Shown: positions 34,526-43,518 of the stretch, piece by piece
Position numbering within the stretch: the first letter of the stretch is position 1
Layout: the number at the start of each line of letters is the position of its first letter
Source: Promicromonospora sp049532985
GTDB taxonomy: Bacteria; Actinomycetota; Actinomycetes; Actinomycetales; Cellulomonadaceae
Assembly (NCBI RefSeq): GCF_049532985.1
Contig: NZ_CP186693.1
Location: 4,960,001-5,024,000 of the forward strand
Direction of reading: 5' to 3'
Length of the DNA stretch: 64,000 nucleotides
Made by a program: the position numbers and the translations under genes
The notes under the pieces: model-generated
Database searches by the model: none
Seen by the model: the letters and a program-made list of their open reading frames with translations, nothing else
What the model was told of the DNA's origin: nothing

Positions 34526-35371
34526 GTGACAGTCACGAGTCCGCGCGTCCTCGCGCCAGAACCCCGGGCCCAGCGGCCCGTGGTGCTGCGCGTCGTACGT
34601 GCCGACTCCAGCTCTGCGGACGACCTGGAGACCGTGACCACCGAGCAGAACACCCCAGACTCCCCATCCACCACGACACCCCCCGTCCTCTCCGGTGCCC
34701 GGTCCGCCACGGCGGATCCCGGGGCTGCTCCCGCCACCCGGCCGCTCACGGTGGTCCGAGGTGGGGCGGGCGAGGCCGATGATGACGTAACCTCGCTGCC
34801 CGTGCGGACAGATCGGCCCCGGGCCACTCACGCGCGCAGGACCGCGGCCGTCTCGAAGAACGACGAGTTCACCGCGTTCATGCGAGAGGCCAAGGATTCC
34901 CTCCACCGGATGGCGTTCCTCCTCAGCGGTGACGCGCACCGCGCCGAGGAGCTCACCCAGCAGACGTTCGAGCGGTGCTACCGCCACTGGCACAAGGCCC
35001 GGGAGGGCGACCCGCTGGTCTACGCCCGGCGTGTGCTGGCCAACCTGCGCATCGACACCTGGCGCCGCACCCGGCGCGAGATCCTGACCGGTCCCGACGA
35101 GCTCCCGCAGGACGACGTCGTCGCCCCGCGGGCCGCCACGCGGACACCCACCCGCACGGTGGACGACCGGGACGCCGTCGTGCGCGCGCTCCTGCGGCTG
35201 CCGCTGAAGCAGCGCCGCGTCGTCGTGCTGCGCCACCTGCTGGACCTGTCGGAGTCCGAGGTCTCGACGGAGCTCGGGATCCCGCTCGGCACCGTCAAGT
35301 CCACGGCCTCGCGCGGCCTCGCCCACCTGCGCGCGATCCTCGACATCGACGCCCTGGGCGGGATCCGATGA
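34526..35371 (+). CDS. SigE-family ECF sigma factor, module 2
   Basis: 281 residues if GTG 34526 is used. The sigma core begins only near residue 112 (DEFTAFMREAKDSLHRMAFLLSGDAHRAEELTQQTFERCY) and ends with PLKQRRVVVLRHLLDLSESEVSTELGIPLGTVKSTASRGLAHL. It is a clear paralogue of the sigma at 32571. The first ~110 residues are Pro/Thr/Ala-rich with no family match, so initiation may be at a later GTG (34634 or 34802), though neither has a good site. The next gene overlaps its stop (ATGA). Confidence 0.82.
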   Translation: MTVTSPRVLAPEPRAQRPVVLRVVRADSSSADDLETVTTEQNTPDSPSTTTPPVLSGARSATADPGAAPATRPLTVVRGGAGEADDDVTSLPVRTDRPRATHARRTAAVSKNDEFTAFMREAKDSLHRMAFLLSGDAHRAEELTQQTFERCYRHWHKAREGDPLVYARRVLANLRIDTWRRTRREILTGPDELPQDDVVAPRAATRTPTRTVDDRDAVVRALLRLPLKQRRVVVLRHLLDLSESEVSTELGIPLGTVKSTASRGLAHLRAILDIDALGGIR

Positions 35372-36738
35372 CCACGAACCACACCGACGACGACTTCGTC
35401 GCGCGGCTCCGCGACTCGGCCCACGCGGCGGTGCCCGCGTCGACGCTCGACCTCGACAGCGTGCTGCGGACGAGCCGGCGCAAGCACACCGCGCGCCGTG
35501 CCGGCGTCACGGTGGCCTCCACGCTGGCGCTCGCGACGGTCGGGGCCGGGGCGGCCGGGGCGCTGCCGGGGATCCCGGGCCTGTGGAGCAGCACGCCGGT
35601 CGAGGTGTCGCCGAGCGCCGTACCGCCCTCGATCCTCGAGGACGGCGAGGTGGACGTCGAGCCGCCGGCGCCGTCGCCCACGGACCTGCCCTCGCCGCAG
35701 CCGGAGGCCGAGCTCGCCTACCTCGCACCGGGTGTGCGCACGGTGGCCGAGCCTGCGACGTACCGCGTCGACGCCGACACCGTGGTGCTCGACCTCGGGC
35801 TGCCCGCCGGGGGCGGCGACCGCTACCTGGCCGTGGTGACCCTGGCGAAGATCGACGGGCGGCACAGCGCGACCGACCTGGAGCTCGTCGCGGGCGGGGA
35901 GACCGCCCTGCAGAACCTCCGCGAGGGCAACCTCGGCGGCACGCTGCTGTGGCGCGGCGTCACGTCCGACGCGATGGTCCTGCCCGCGGGCGGCGGTCCG
36001 GCGCTCGTGTTCGGCTTCTCCTCCGCGGCGACGGAGGGCGCGCAGCACCTGGTCTTCGACGACCCGCTGACCGATGGTGCCGCGGGCGCGCAGGGGGCGC
36101 CCGCGTCACCGGGTGCCGGGACGTCCGCGGATGCCGGGACCGGCTCTGCCGCCCCGGCGGCGGGTTCGTCGCTCCCGGTCACGCCGTTCGACGTGCTCGG
36201 CGACGGCAGCGTGTGGATGCGCGTGCTGCAGGTGGACCGCGAGACGGCGGAGCCGCGCGGCTTCGTCTACGCGAAGGAGGGCACCTGGAGCGCCTCCTGG
36301 TGCCGGACCACGTCGCCGGAGTGCGCGGTGATCCATGACGTCGCCGGGCACACGGTGACCACGCCGAAGGCTGCGGCGCCCGCGCCCATGGTCGCGGAGC
36401 TCGCCCCGATGCTGGTCGAGGACGCGGAGGCGAACGAGGTCCCCGCGATGGAGTCCTGCGTCGCGCAGCGCACGGGCACGGCCTGGACGGCGCCGCCGGA
36501 GCTCTCCGGCAAGTCGTTCTGGCGGGCGCCCGAGGGTGTCGATGCCGCCGTGTGGCGGCTGTGCCTCATCGACCTGAGCGAGGCGCTGCAGCTCGCGTCG
36601 ACCGGCGAGGTGCAGCCCGACGGCGAGGTGTCGCCGAGCCCGGCGCGCCCCACCCCGACACCGTCCGAGACGCCCGAGGAGGAGGACTCCGATCCTCTGG
36701 GCCTCGGGGCACTCCTGGAGGGACTCTTCGGGGGATGA
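35368..36738 (+). CDS. Membrane-anchored putative anti-sigma protein, module 2
   Basis: 456 residues; ATG 35368 overlaps the sigma stop. A ~47-residue basic cytoplasmic N-terminus (DDDFVARLRDSAHAAVPAST like its sigma partner's co-regulator) leads to one helix (about 50-72), then Pro/Ser linkers and an exported domain rich in beta strands, with Cys pairs (WCRTTSPEC). It shares topology, not obvious sequence, with the module 1 protein. Probably restrains the adjacent sigma; unproven. Confidence 0.75.
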   Translation: MTTNHTDDDFVARLRDSAHAAVPASTLDLDSVLRTSRRKHTARRAGVTVASTLALATVGAGAAGALPGIPGLWSSTPVEVSPSAVPPSILEDGEVDVEPPAPSPTDLPSPQPEAELAYLAPGVRTVAEPATYRVDADTVVLDLGLPAGGGDRYLAVVTLAKIDGRHSATDLELVAGGETALQNLREGNLGGTLLWRGVTSDAMVLPAGGGPALVFGFSSAATEGAQHLVFDDPLTDGAAGAQGAPASPGAGTSADAGTGSAAPAAGSSLPVTPFDVLGDGSVWMRVLQVDRETAEPRGFVYAKEGTWSASWCRTTSPECAVIHDVAGHTVTTPKAAAPAPMVAELAPMLVEDAEANEVPAMESCVAQRTGTAWTAPPELSGKSFWRAPEGVDAAVWRLCLIDLSEALQLASTGEVQPDGEVSPSPARPTPTPSETPEEEDSDPLGLGALLEGLFGG

Positions 36739-36791
36739 AGACTTCCCGGTCCACGTCTCGTCTGGGGAGATGGCGTGGGCCGGGAACACAC

Positions 36792-36839
36792 GAGCGGGCC
36801 GAGGCAGAGTCTGGGGATCTGCCTCGGCCCGCTCCTTTT
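36792..36839. terminator. Bidirectional terminator with T-tract
   Basis: Perfect 16-bp arms (36792-36807; 36819-36834), an 11-nt loop, and CTTTTC afterwards. It lies between convergent gene ends (module 2 and the excalibur protein). Confidence 0.85.
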
Positions 36840-36858
36840 CGCGTGCGGTCTGCCCGGT

Positions 36859-38037
36859 CTACTCGCCGTCCTCGCAGGCGATGCCGTTGCCGTTCCCGTC
36901 CAGGTGCGGCAGATACCCCGGCTGCCCGGCCGGGAGCGGTGCGGCGCCCGCGGCGCGGACTGCGTCGCAGTTCCAGTAGAAGACGGTGCCGGGGTTGTTG
37001 CCGTTCCCGTTGTTCCCGTCGTCCCCCCAGTCCTCCTCCTGCTGCTCCTGCTCTTCCTGCTGCTGTTGCTGCTCCTGCTGCTCGAGCGCCTTCTCCCGCT
37101 CCTCGAGCTTCGCCTCGCGCTCACCGAGGGCCTGCTCGCGGGCCGCGACGTCGTCGCGCTGCTTGTCGATCTGGGCCCGCTGCATGTCGATCTCGGCCTG
37201 CTGCTCGTCGATCCCCGACTGCGCGGTCTGTGCGTCGGCGATGGCCTGGTTGGCGTCGGCCTGCTGGCCTGCCGTGACCACCACGCCGATGATCACGCCG
37301 AGGGCGAGACCGGCCACGGCGACGGCAACCATGAGACCGGCACCCGGGCCGCGCGACCCCGGCTGCCGTCCGGACCGGCCCGGCCGGGGCCCCGGGGGCA
37401 CGGCCGCGACGGGGAGGGGGCCGCGCGGGTCGTGGTGGTTCGCGTCGTCGATGCTCAGCGGGCCGGGGCCGGACGAGGGCGCCGGGGCGGGCGGCGTCGG
37501 CCCCTTGCCGCCGAGGTTCTTCAGGGCCGCGAGCACCCCGGTGGTGGGACCCGAGCGCGGTGCCCCGGGCGGCGGCGGGGGCGGTGCCGTGCCGGGCTGC
37601 GGGGGATAGACCGGCTGCGGGCCGGAGCCCGGCCGGGGCGGACCGGGCGGACCGGGCGCAGGAGGTGCGCTGATGGGCGCCATGGTGATGGTCGATCCCA
37701 GGGCGTCGGCGGGGGCCGGTGCGGGGGACCCCGCCGCTCCGGGCGACGGGGCCGGGCCGGGTGTGCGGGGTGCGGGCGGCGCGTCGATCACCTGGATCGC
37801 GACGGTCCTCGTGTCGGCGCCGCTGTCGGGGCCGGCGCCGCTCGGAGCCGGGACCGGGGGTGCCGGGGGTGCGGGGGGCGTGGCGGCGCGGTCGGCACCG
37901 TCCGGCCGGGGAGTGTCCACCCAGTAGTTCCAGCCGGGCGGGGCCGGCGGCCACGAGGGGTCCGGAGCCCAGGCGGAGTCGGGTCGGAATCCCGGGGGCA
38001 CCTGCCAACCCGGAGGCGGGTTGAAGCGCACGGGCAT
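36859..38037 (-). CDS. Excalibur-domain coiled-coil membrane protein
   Basis: 392 residues from ATG 38037 (AAGGAG upstream); 13 earlier in-frame codons lack support. Order: a small aromatic motif (FNPPPGWQVPPGF, resembling DUF2510-like heads), a ~190-residue Pro/Gly/Ala region, one membrane helix (about 237-260), a long Gln/Glu/Asp/Lys coiled coil (~265-340), and a C-terminal excalibur Ca-binding motif (LDGNGNGIACE with an upstream NCDAVRAAGAAPL Cys). Excalibur domains are extracellular, so topology is N-in/C-out with the coil outside. Role unknown; a surface sensor or wall scaffold are possibilities. Confidence 0.8.
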   Translation of the reverse strand: MPVRFNPPPGWQVPPGFRPDSAWAPDPSWPPAPPGWNYWVDTPRPDGADRAATPPAPPAPPVPAPSGAGPDSGADTRTVAIQVIDAPPAPRTPGPAPSPGAAGSPAPAPADALGSTITMAPISAPPAPGPPGPPRPGSGPQPVYPPQPGTAPPPPPPGAPRSGPTTGVLAALKNLGGKGPTPPAPAPSSGPGPLSIDDANHHDPRGPLPVAAVPPGPRPGRSGRQPGSRGPGAGLMVAVAVAGLALGVIIGVVVTAGQQADANQAIADAQTAQSGIDEQQAEIDMQRAQIDKQRDDVAAREQALGEREAKLEEREKALEQQEQQQQQEEQEQQEEDWGDDGNNGNGNNPGTVFYWNCDAVRAAGAAPLPAGQPGYLPHLDGNGNGIACEDGE

Positions 38038-38180
38038 GGTTGCTCCTTCTGTACGGTCGGCCCCACTATCGGCCATCCGAGCGGGTCGGCGCTAGAACGG
38101 GGGTCGAACCGGACATATCTACCGCCTGTGCGCCCGACAGTAGCGTGCTCGTGTCAGTGGTCACTGGTAGACCTGGGTCC

Positions 38181-41100
38181 ATGTTCCTCCTGGAGCGTGA
38201 CGACGCAGGCACCCTGGTGCACTCGGCGAGCGATCTCGTGACCGCCGGCGAGTGCGAGTTCCGCCTGCTGCGACGGCTCGACGAGCTGCTCGGCAGGAGC
38301 CCGCGCAGACCGCGGGAGGAGGACGCGATGCTCGCCCGCACCGCGGCCCTCGGCGAGCAGCACGAGCGACGCGTCCTGGACGCGCACCTGCGCGCCCACG
38401 GCCCGGCCACGGCGGGGCGGCCGGGCGGTGTGCTGGAGATCGCCCCGGCGCGGCGCATGTCCCGCGACGAGCTGACCGACGCGCACGCCCGCACGCTGGC
38501 TGCCCTGGAACAGGGGGCCGACGTCGTCTACCAGGCCTCGTTCTTCGACGGCCGGTTCCACGGCCGGGCCGACTTCCTGCTGCGGGACCCGCTCGCGGGC
38601 CGGCTCCGGTACGCCGTGCACGACTCCAAGCTCGCGCGCCGCACGAAGGTCCGCGCCCTGCTCCAGCTCGCCGCGTACGCGGACCAGCTCATGGCGGCGC
38701 GGATCGACCCCACCGACCAGGTGCACCTCGTCCTCGGCACGGGGGAGACGACGTCGCACCGGCTCGCCGACCTGCTGCCGGTCTTCCGGCGGCGGCGCGC
38801 CCGGCTGCTCGACGTCCTGGACGCCCACGTGGCCGACGACGCCCCGGTGCGCTGGGGCGACGACCGGTACCTGGCCTGCGGCCGGCTGCGCGACTGCCCG
38901 GACTGCGCGGACGCCGTGGCCCAGGAACGCGACGTGCTGCTGGTCGGCGGGGTGTACGGGGCGCAGCGGGTGCGGCTGGCAGCGGCCGGCATCTCGACGA
39001 TCGACGCGCTCGCGACGGCCGAGGAGCCACCCGACGGCATGGCCGCCGCCCGCTTCGAGGGCCTGCGCGCGCAGGCTCGCCTCCAGCTCGGGCTGGACGA
39101 CGGCGACGGGTCGGTGGCGCTCGACCACCTGCCCGACGGCGTGGACCCCGACGGCCCCGACGGGCGCCTCCGCTGGCAGCTCGTCGCGACCGAGGCCATC
39201 GACCGCCTGCCCCCGCCGAGCCCGGGGGACGTGTTCTTCGACTTCGAGGGCGACCCGCTGTGGGAGGCCCCGCGGCTGCCGGGCGACGACCAGGCGCCGG
39301 CCATGGGGCTCGACTACCTCTTCGGCTGGGTCGAGCGGCCCGGCCCGGGCGACGGCACCCCGCCGTTCCACGGGCTCTGGGCCGACGATCTGGCGGGGGA
39401 GCGCGACGCCCTCGTCCGCTTCGTGGACTACCTCACCCGGCGCCGGGAGATGTACCCCGACCTGCACGTCTACCACTACGCCGCCTACGAGAAGACGCAC
39501 CTGCTCTCGATCGCGGCCCGGCACGGGGTGTACGAGGACGAGGTGGACCAGCTGCTGCGCGACGGCGTGCTGGTGGACCTCTACGCGGTGGTGCGGTCCA
39601 GCCTGCGCATCTCGAACCGGTCCAAGTCGATCAAGAAGCTCGAACCCCTCTACATGCAGGACGACCCGGCGCGCGAGGGAGTCACGAGCGCCACCGCGTC
39701 GGTCACGGAGTACGCCGAGTACGCGGAGCTCGCGGCCGCCGGCGACGAGCGGGCGGCGGGGCTGCGGCAGCGGATCCTGGACTACAACGAGTACGACTGC
39801 CGCTCGACGCTCCGGCTGCTGGACTGGTTGCGGTGGGCGCGGGACTCGGTCGGCGGAACCTCGCCCGTCCCGCCCGTGCGCGCCTACGCGCTGCCGGACG
39901 CCGGCCCGGACGACACGGCATCCGCCTCGGGTGCGCCCGCCGAGCCGGACGACGCCGCGTCCGAGCGGGCGGCGACCCGCCGGGAGACCCGCGAACGCCG
40001 GCTGGCGCTGGGGGCGGAGATCGCCGCCCGGGTGGGGGAGAACCGCGGGGTGCGATCGCTCGAGGTGCAGGCGCTCGCCCTGCTCGGTGCGGCCGTCGGC
40101 TACTACCAGCGGGAGGAGAAGCCGTTCTGGCAGGAGCACTACGCGCGGCTGGAGCTCCCGCTGGACGAGTGGCCCGGGCGCAGGTCGACGTTCCACGTGG
40201 AACGTTCGACCGTGCTCCGGGACTGGGACGTGGTGGGCCGCGACCGGCTGGCGTCACGGGAGGTCGAGCTGGTGGGGCGCATGCTCGACGGTTCCCGCGT
40301 CGACGGATCCGACCTCGGTGCGGGCGACGGGGTGCACGTGCTCTACGACCAGCCGGTGCCGCCGGTCGCCCTGCCCCGGGGTGCTCAGGAGCTGACGGCG
40401 CGGGCCGTCCGGGGTGAGCACTCCGGTGGGGTGATCCTGGAGATCCGAGAGTGCGTGGACGACGACCTGCCGCGCGGCTACGACGTGGTGGTGCTGCGGG
40501 AGCGCCTCTCCGGTGGCGCGGAACCGCACGACCAGCCTCCCGTCGCGCTCGCACCGCAGCCGGGACCCGCGCACGACGCGCAGGAACAGGCGGTCGAGGA
40601 CGCCGCTCGCGCAGCCCTCGCGGCGTGGGACGCCGACCGCACCCTGCCCGACGGTGCGGCCGTCGACCTGCTCAGCCGCCGCCCGCCCCGCATGGCCGAC
40701 GGCGGTGGTCTGCCCGGCCTCGGGCCGGGGGACGGACCCGCCGTGGAGGCCGCGGTGCTCGCCGCCGTCGAGCGCCTCGACCGGTCCTACCTCGCGGTGC
40801 AGGGTCCGCCCGGTACCGGCAAGACCCATGTCGGCTCGCACGTCGTGGCCAGGCTGGTGGGCGCGGGGTGGCGGGTGGGGGTCGTCGCCCAGTCGCACGC
40901 CGCCGTCGAGAACATGCTGCGCGCGGTGGTCCACAAGGCGGGGGTGCCCGCCGACCAGGTGGCGAAGAAGCAGCGGGCCAAGGGTGCGGAGAGCGATGCC
41001 GCCCAGGCCTGGCAGGAGGTCAACGGCGAGAAGCTGGCGGAGTTCGCCGCCAACAGCTCCGGCGGCTGCGTGGTGGGCGGTACCGCCTGGGACTTCGCGC

Positions 41101-41948
41101 ACGGGCGCTGGCCCGCCGAGGGGCTCGACCTGCTGGTCGTGGACGAGGCGGGACAGTTCTCGCTGGCCGACACCATCGCCGTCGGGCGGGCCGCGCAGCG
41201 CCTGCTGCTGCTGGGCGACCCGCAGCAGCTGCCGCAGGTGAGCCAGGGGCGGCACCCCGAGCCGGTCGACGAGTCGGCGCTCGCGTGGCTCGCCGCCGGC
41301 AGCTCCGTGCTGCCCGACGGGCTCGGGTACCTGCTGCCCGAGTCGTGGCGGATGCACCCCGAGGTCTGCGCCGCCGTGTCGCAGCTCGCCTACGCCGGCC
41401 GGCTCGCCGCCCATCCCGTCACCACCACCCGGTCGCTGGCCGGGGTGGCGCCCGGCGTGGTGCACGTGCCGGTCGCTCACGAGGGGCGCTCCACGTCCTC
41501 CCCCGCGGAGGCGGAGGAGGTGGTGCGCCAGGTCCAGGAGGTGCTGGGACGCGCGTGGGTCGCCGGCACCGGGTGCGAGCCCCGGCCGCTCGGCCAGGAC
41601 GACGTCGTGGTGGTCGCCGCGTACAACGCGCAGGTCCACCTGGTGCGCCAGGCCCTGCGTGCGGCGGGGCTCGGCGGGGTGCCCGTGGGCACCGTCGACA
41701 TGTTCCAGGGCCGGGAGGCCGCGGTGGCCATCCTGACGCTGGCCGCCTCGGCGCCCGAGAACGTCTCCCGGGGGATGGGCTTCCTGCTGTCCCGCAACCG
41801 GATCAACGTGGCGGTGTCCCGGGCGCAGTGGCGAGCCGTGGTGATCTCGTCACCACGGCTCACCGACTACCTGCCGGGCGACCTGGAGGCGGACGGTGTC
41901 CGACGCCTCCTGGAGCTGGGCGGGTTCCTCCGCCTCATCGGCGGCTGA
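38181..41948 (+). CDS. RecB-like nuclease / RNase H-like / SF1 helicase fusion
   Basis: 1,255 residues from ATG 38181 (MFLLERDDAGTLVHSASDL, the usual start of TM0106-type proteins; the open frame extends upstream). Domain 1: PD-(D/E)XK RecB-type nuclease with GRADFLL and DSKLAR (D148, K150). Domain 2: RNase H-like exonuclease with FFDFEGDP (D354, E356) and YNEYDC. Domain 3: SF1 Upf1/Dna2-like helicase with GPPGTGKTH (K881), VVDEAGQF (D988), GDPQQLPQV, VGTVDMFQGRE and NRINVAVSRAQ. Such three-part proteins are known but uncharacterised; a role in DNA processing or defence is likely. Stands alone between convergent genes. Confidence 0.9.
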   Translation: MFLLERDDAGTLVHSASDLVTAGECEFRLLRRLDELLGRSPRRPREEDAMLARTAALGEQHERRVLDAHLRAHGPATAGRPGGVLEIAPARRMSRDELTDAHARTLAALEQGADVVYQASFFDGRFHGRADFLLRDPLAGRLRYAVHDSKLARRTKVRALLQLAAYADQLMAARIDPTDQVHLVLGTGETTSHRLADLLPVFRRRRARLLDVLDAHVADDAPVRWGDDRYLACGRLRDCPDCADAVAQERDVLLVGGVYGAQRVRLAAAGISTIDALATAEEPPDGMAAARFEGLRAQARLQLGLDDGDGSVALDHLPDGVDPDGPDGRLRWQLVATEAIDRLPPPSPGDVFFDFEGDPLWEAPRLPGDDQAPAMGLDYLFGWVERPGPGDGTPPFHGLWADDLAGERDALVRFVDYLTRRREMYPDLHVYHYAAYEKTHLLSIAARHGVYEDEVDQLLRDGVLVDLYAVVRSSLRISNRSKSIKKLEPLYMQDDPAREGVTSATASVTEYAEYAELAAAGDERAAGLRQRILDYNEYDCRSTLRLLDWLRWARDSVGGTSPVPPVRAYALPDAGPDDTASASGAPAEPDDAASERAATRRETRERRLALGAEIAARVGENRGVRSLEVQALALLGAAVGYYQREEKPFWQEHYARLELPLDEWPGRRSTFHVERSTVLRDWDVVGRDRLASREVELVGRMLDGSRVDGSDLGAGDGVHVLYDQPVPPVALPRGAQELTARAVRGEHSGGVILEIRECVDDDLPRGYDVVVLRERLSGGAEPHDQPPVALAPQPGPAHDAQEQAVEDAARAALAAWDADRTLPDGAAVDLLSRRPPRMADGGGLPGLGPGDGPAVEAAVLAAVERLDRSYLAVQGPPGTGKTHVGSHVVARLVGAGWRVGVVAQSHAAVENMLRAVVHKAGVPADQVAKKQRAKGAESDAAQAWQEVNGEKLAEFAANSSGGCVVGGTAWDFAHGRWPAEGLDLLVVDEAGQFSLADTIAVGRAAQRLLLLGDPQQLPQVSQGRHPEPVDESALAWLAAGSSVLPDGLGYLLPESWRMHPEVCAAVSQLAYAGRLAAHPVTTTRSLAGVAPGVVHVPVAHEGRSTSSPAEAEEVVRQVQEVLGRAWVAGTGCEPRPLGQDDVVVVAAYNAQVHLVRQALRAAGLGGVPVGTVDMFQGREAAVAILTLAASAPENVSRGMGFLLSRNRINVAVSRAQWRAVVISSPRLTDYLPGDLEADGVRRLLELGGFLRLIGG

Positions 41949-41966
41949 GCAGCCCGGGGGACGGCG

Positions 41967-42734
41967 TCAGAACTCGCCGCCGCCGAAGTCGCCCCCACCG
42001 AAGTCCCCGCCGCCGAAGTCTCCGCCGCCGCCGAACATGTCACCGAAGAACCCGCCGCCCGCGTCCCCGCCGGCGTCGGCGCCCGCATCGGCCCCGGAGG
42101 CCTCGACCGGCTCGGCGCCGGCCTCAGCACCCGGGTCGCCGCCCTCGGCACCTGCCTCCTCGGCGCCTCCGGCCTCGCCGCCCTCCTCGCCACCGGCGAA
42201 GTCCTGGGACGGGTCGCCGAACGAGCTGCCGAACATCATGTCGGCCACCGCCGAGCCGATGACCATGCCGCCGATGGTGCCGAGCATGCTCGCACCGAGC
42301 ATGGAGCCGAAGCCGGGGCCCCGGCTCTGACCGAAGTTCCGCTCCAGCGTCCCGGGGTTGCGCATCTCCGCGCGGGTGGCCATCCGGGCCAGGTCGCGCG
42401 GGTCGTCCGACGTCGCGCGCTCGCTCGGCGGCACGCTCTCGCTGAGCTGGGCCAGCACCTGGCTGCGCTGCTCGGGCGTGAGCTGCGCGAACGCCTCGGC
42501 GTGCGCCTCCTCGACCCGGTCCGGCGGCGCCGTCTTGAGCAGGTAGCGGTAGCGCTCGATCGCCACCTCGTCCTCGCTGCGGCCGGTGCTCGCGGCGGAG
42601 CCGTAGGCCGGTGCGGTGCCGTACGCGGGGGCCGGCGTCTGCCGGTACTGCTGCTGCGGCGTGCCGCCGCCCTGGTACATACCGGGAATCTGGTCGCGCG
42701 GCTCGCGGCCGAGCAGTCGGTCGAGGAAGCCCAT
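41967..42734 (-). CDS. Gly-rich protein of unknown function
   Basis: 255 residues; ATG 42734 (GAAGGACGAG before it) is preferred over an upstream frame. Begins MGFLDRLLGREP, then a Gln/Tyr/Pro/Ala linker, a helical core (EDEVAIERYRYLLKTAPPDRVEEAHAEAFAQL) and a second helical patch, one weak hydrophobic segment (~155-175, GSMLGASMLGTIGG), then a Gly/Asp/Ala/Glu-rich tail ending in GGGDF repeats. Homologues are often mislabelled 'cation-transporting ATPase'. No ATPase motif is present. Function unknown. Confidence 0.65.
   Translation of the reverse strand: MGFLDRLLGREPRDQIPGMYQGGGTPQQQYRQTPAPAYGTAPAYGSAASTGRSEDEVAIERYRYLLKTAPPDRVEEAHAEAFAQLTPEQRSQVLAQLSESVPPSERATSDDPRDLARMATRAEMRNPGTLERNFGQSRGPGFGSMLGASMLGTIGGMVIGSAVADMMFGSSFGDPSQDFAGGEEGGEAGGAEEAGAEGGDPGAEAGAEPVEASGADAGADAGGDAGGGFFGDMFGGGGDFGGGDFGGGDFGGGEF
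41970..42035 (-). repeat. GGGDF coding repeats
   Basis: Repeated 15-bp units encoding GGGDF at the C-terminus of the Gly-rich protein. Confidence 0.55.
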
Positions 42735-42830
42735 GATCTCGTCCTTCGTAGGTGGCTCGTGGGAGACGGTCCACGAGAGGAACGCCCGGCCCCGGCCCGT
42801 GGTTCCAGGGCGTCGTGGGAACCGGAGAGA

Positions 42831-42877
42831 GCACGAAGGCCCGGCCACCTCGAAAGGCGACCGGGCCGACGTCGTGC
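42831..42877 (-). terminator. Terminator after cspA
   Basis: GCACGA (42831) and TCGTGC (42872) form an outer stem around GGCCCGG/CCGGGCC. It lies between cspA and the next gene on the same strand. Confidence 0.5.
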
Positions 42878-42935
42878 GACCGGTGCCGGGCTCCGGGAGG
42901 AGCTCAGCGCGCGGGCCGCGAAGACTCTGTGGGAA

Positions 42936-43139
42936 TCAGAGCGGGCGGATGTTCTCCGCCTGCAGGCCCTTGGGGCCCTGCTTCACGTCGAACTCGACGC
43001 GCTGGTTCTCCTCGAGCGAGCGGTAGCCGCTCGACTGGATGGCGCTGAAGTGGGCGAACACGTCCTGCCCACCGTCCTCGGGCGCAATGAACCCGAAGCC
43101 CTTCTCGGCGTTGAACCACTTGACGGTTCCGAATGCCAT
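42936..43139 (-). CDS. cspA: Cold-shock protein CspA
   Basis: 67 residues, standard length. ATG 43139 with AAGGAG is used; the longer frame is the untranslated leader. RNP1 (KGFGFI) and RNP2 (VFAHF) are present, giving an RNA/ssDNA-binding beta-barrel that melts mRNA structure. A candidate -10 (TAGAGT, 43252-43247) implies a ~100-nt 5' leader, typical of cspA genes. Flanked by a hairpin terminator. Confidence 0.95.
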   Translation of the reverse strand: MAFGTVKWFNAEKGFGFIAPEDGGQDVFAHFSAIQSSGYRSLEENQRVEFDVKQGPKGLQAENIRPL

Positions 43140-43518
43140 GTACTGCTCCTTGCAAGATGCGACGACCCCGACCGTCGGGATCGCTGTAATCACGGTGTCG
43201 TCGTCATCTCTTGAAGAAGAACGATCGAGGCACTGCAACGGCGACAACTCTACCCGCCGGGCGCGCAACTCGCCCGCGTCGGGCGCTCGGGCATTCCCTG
43301 AACGCATTCGAGGACTGTGATTGTGCCGATCACGACCCGATTCACGCCCGATTTCATCCGGATTCATGGGCGCTGCATGCCCGGGTAACATCCTCGTAAC
43401 GATCGGGGGTGTGTGACGAACTAGTCACACCAACGTCACACAAGGTGGCTACGTTCATCGCCACGACGAGGCAAGTCGCCACGTCAGGTTCACTCCCGCT
43501 CGAAGGGGACCAGCAGAA
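43140..43518. promoter_or_regulatory. 379-bp divergent cspA / liv control region
   Basis: No gene. It holds the cspA leader and its candidate -10 (43247-43252, minus), two GTAAC repeats at exact 11-bp phase (43385-43389 and 43396-43400), the palindrome GTGTGAC-N6-GTCACAC (43411-43430), and a candidate -10 (TACGTT, 43450-43455) for the binding-protein gene. The palindrome overlaps the probable -35 zone and so could repress. Confidence 0.5.

Noticed and set aside
43247..43252. Riboswitch in the cspA leader
   Set aside because: Only a long AU-poor leader and a -10 candidate are visible; no known ligand-riboswitch core could be recognised.
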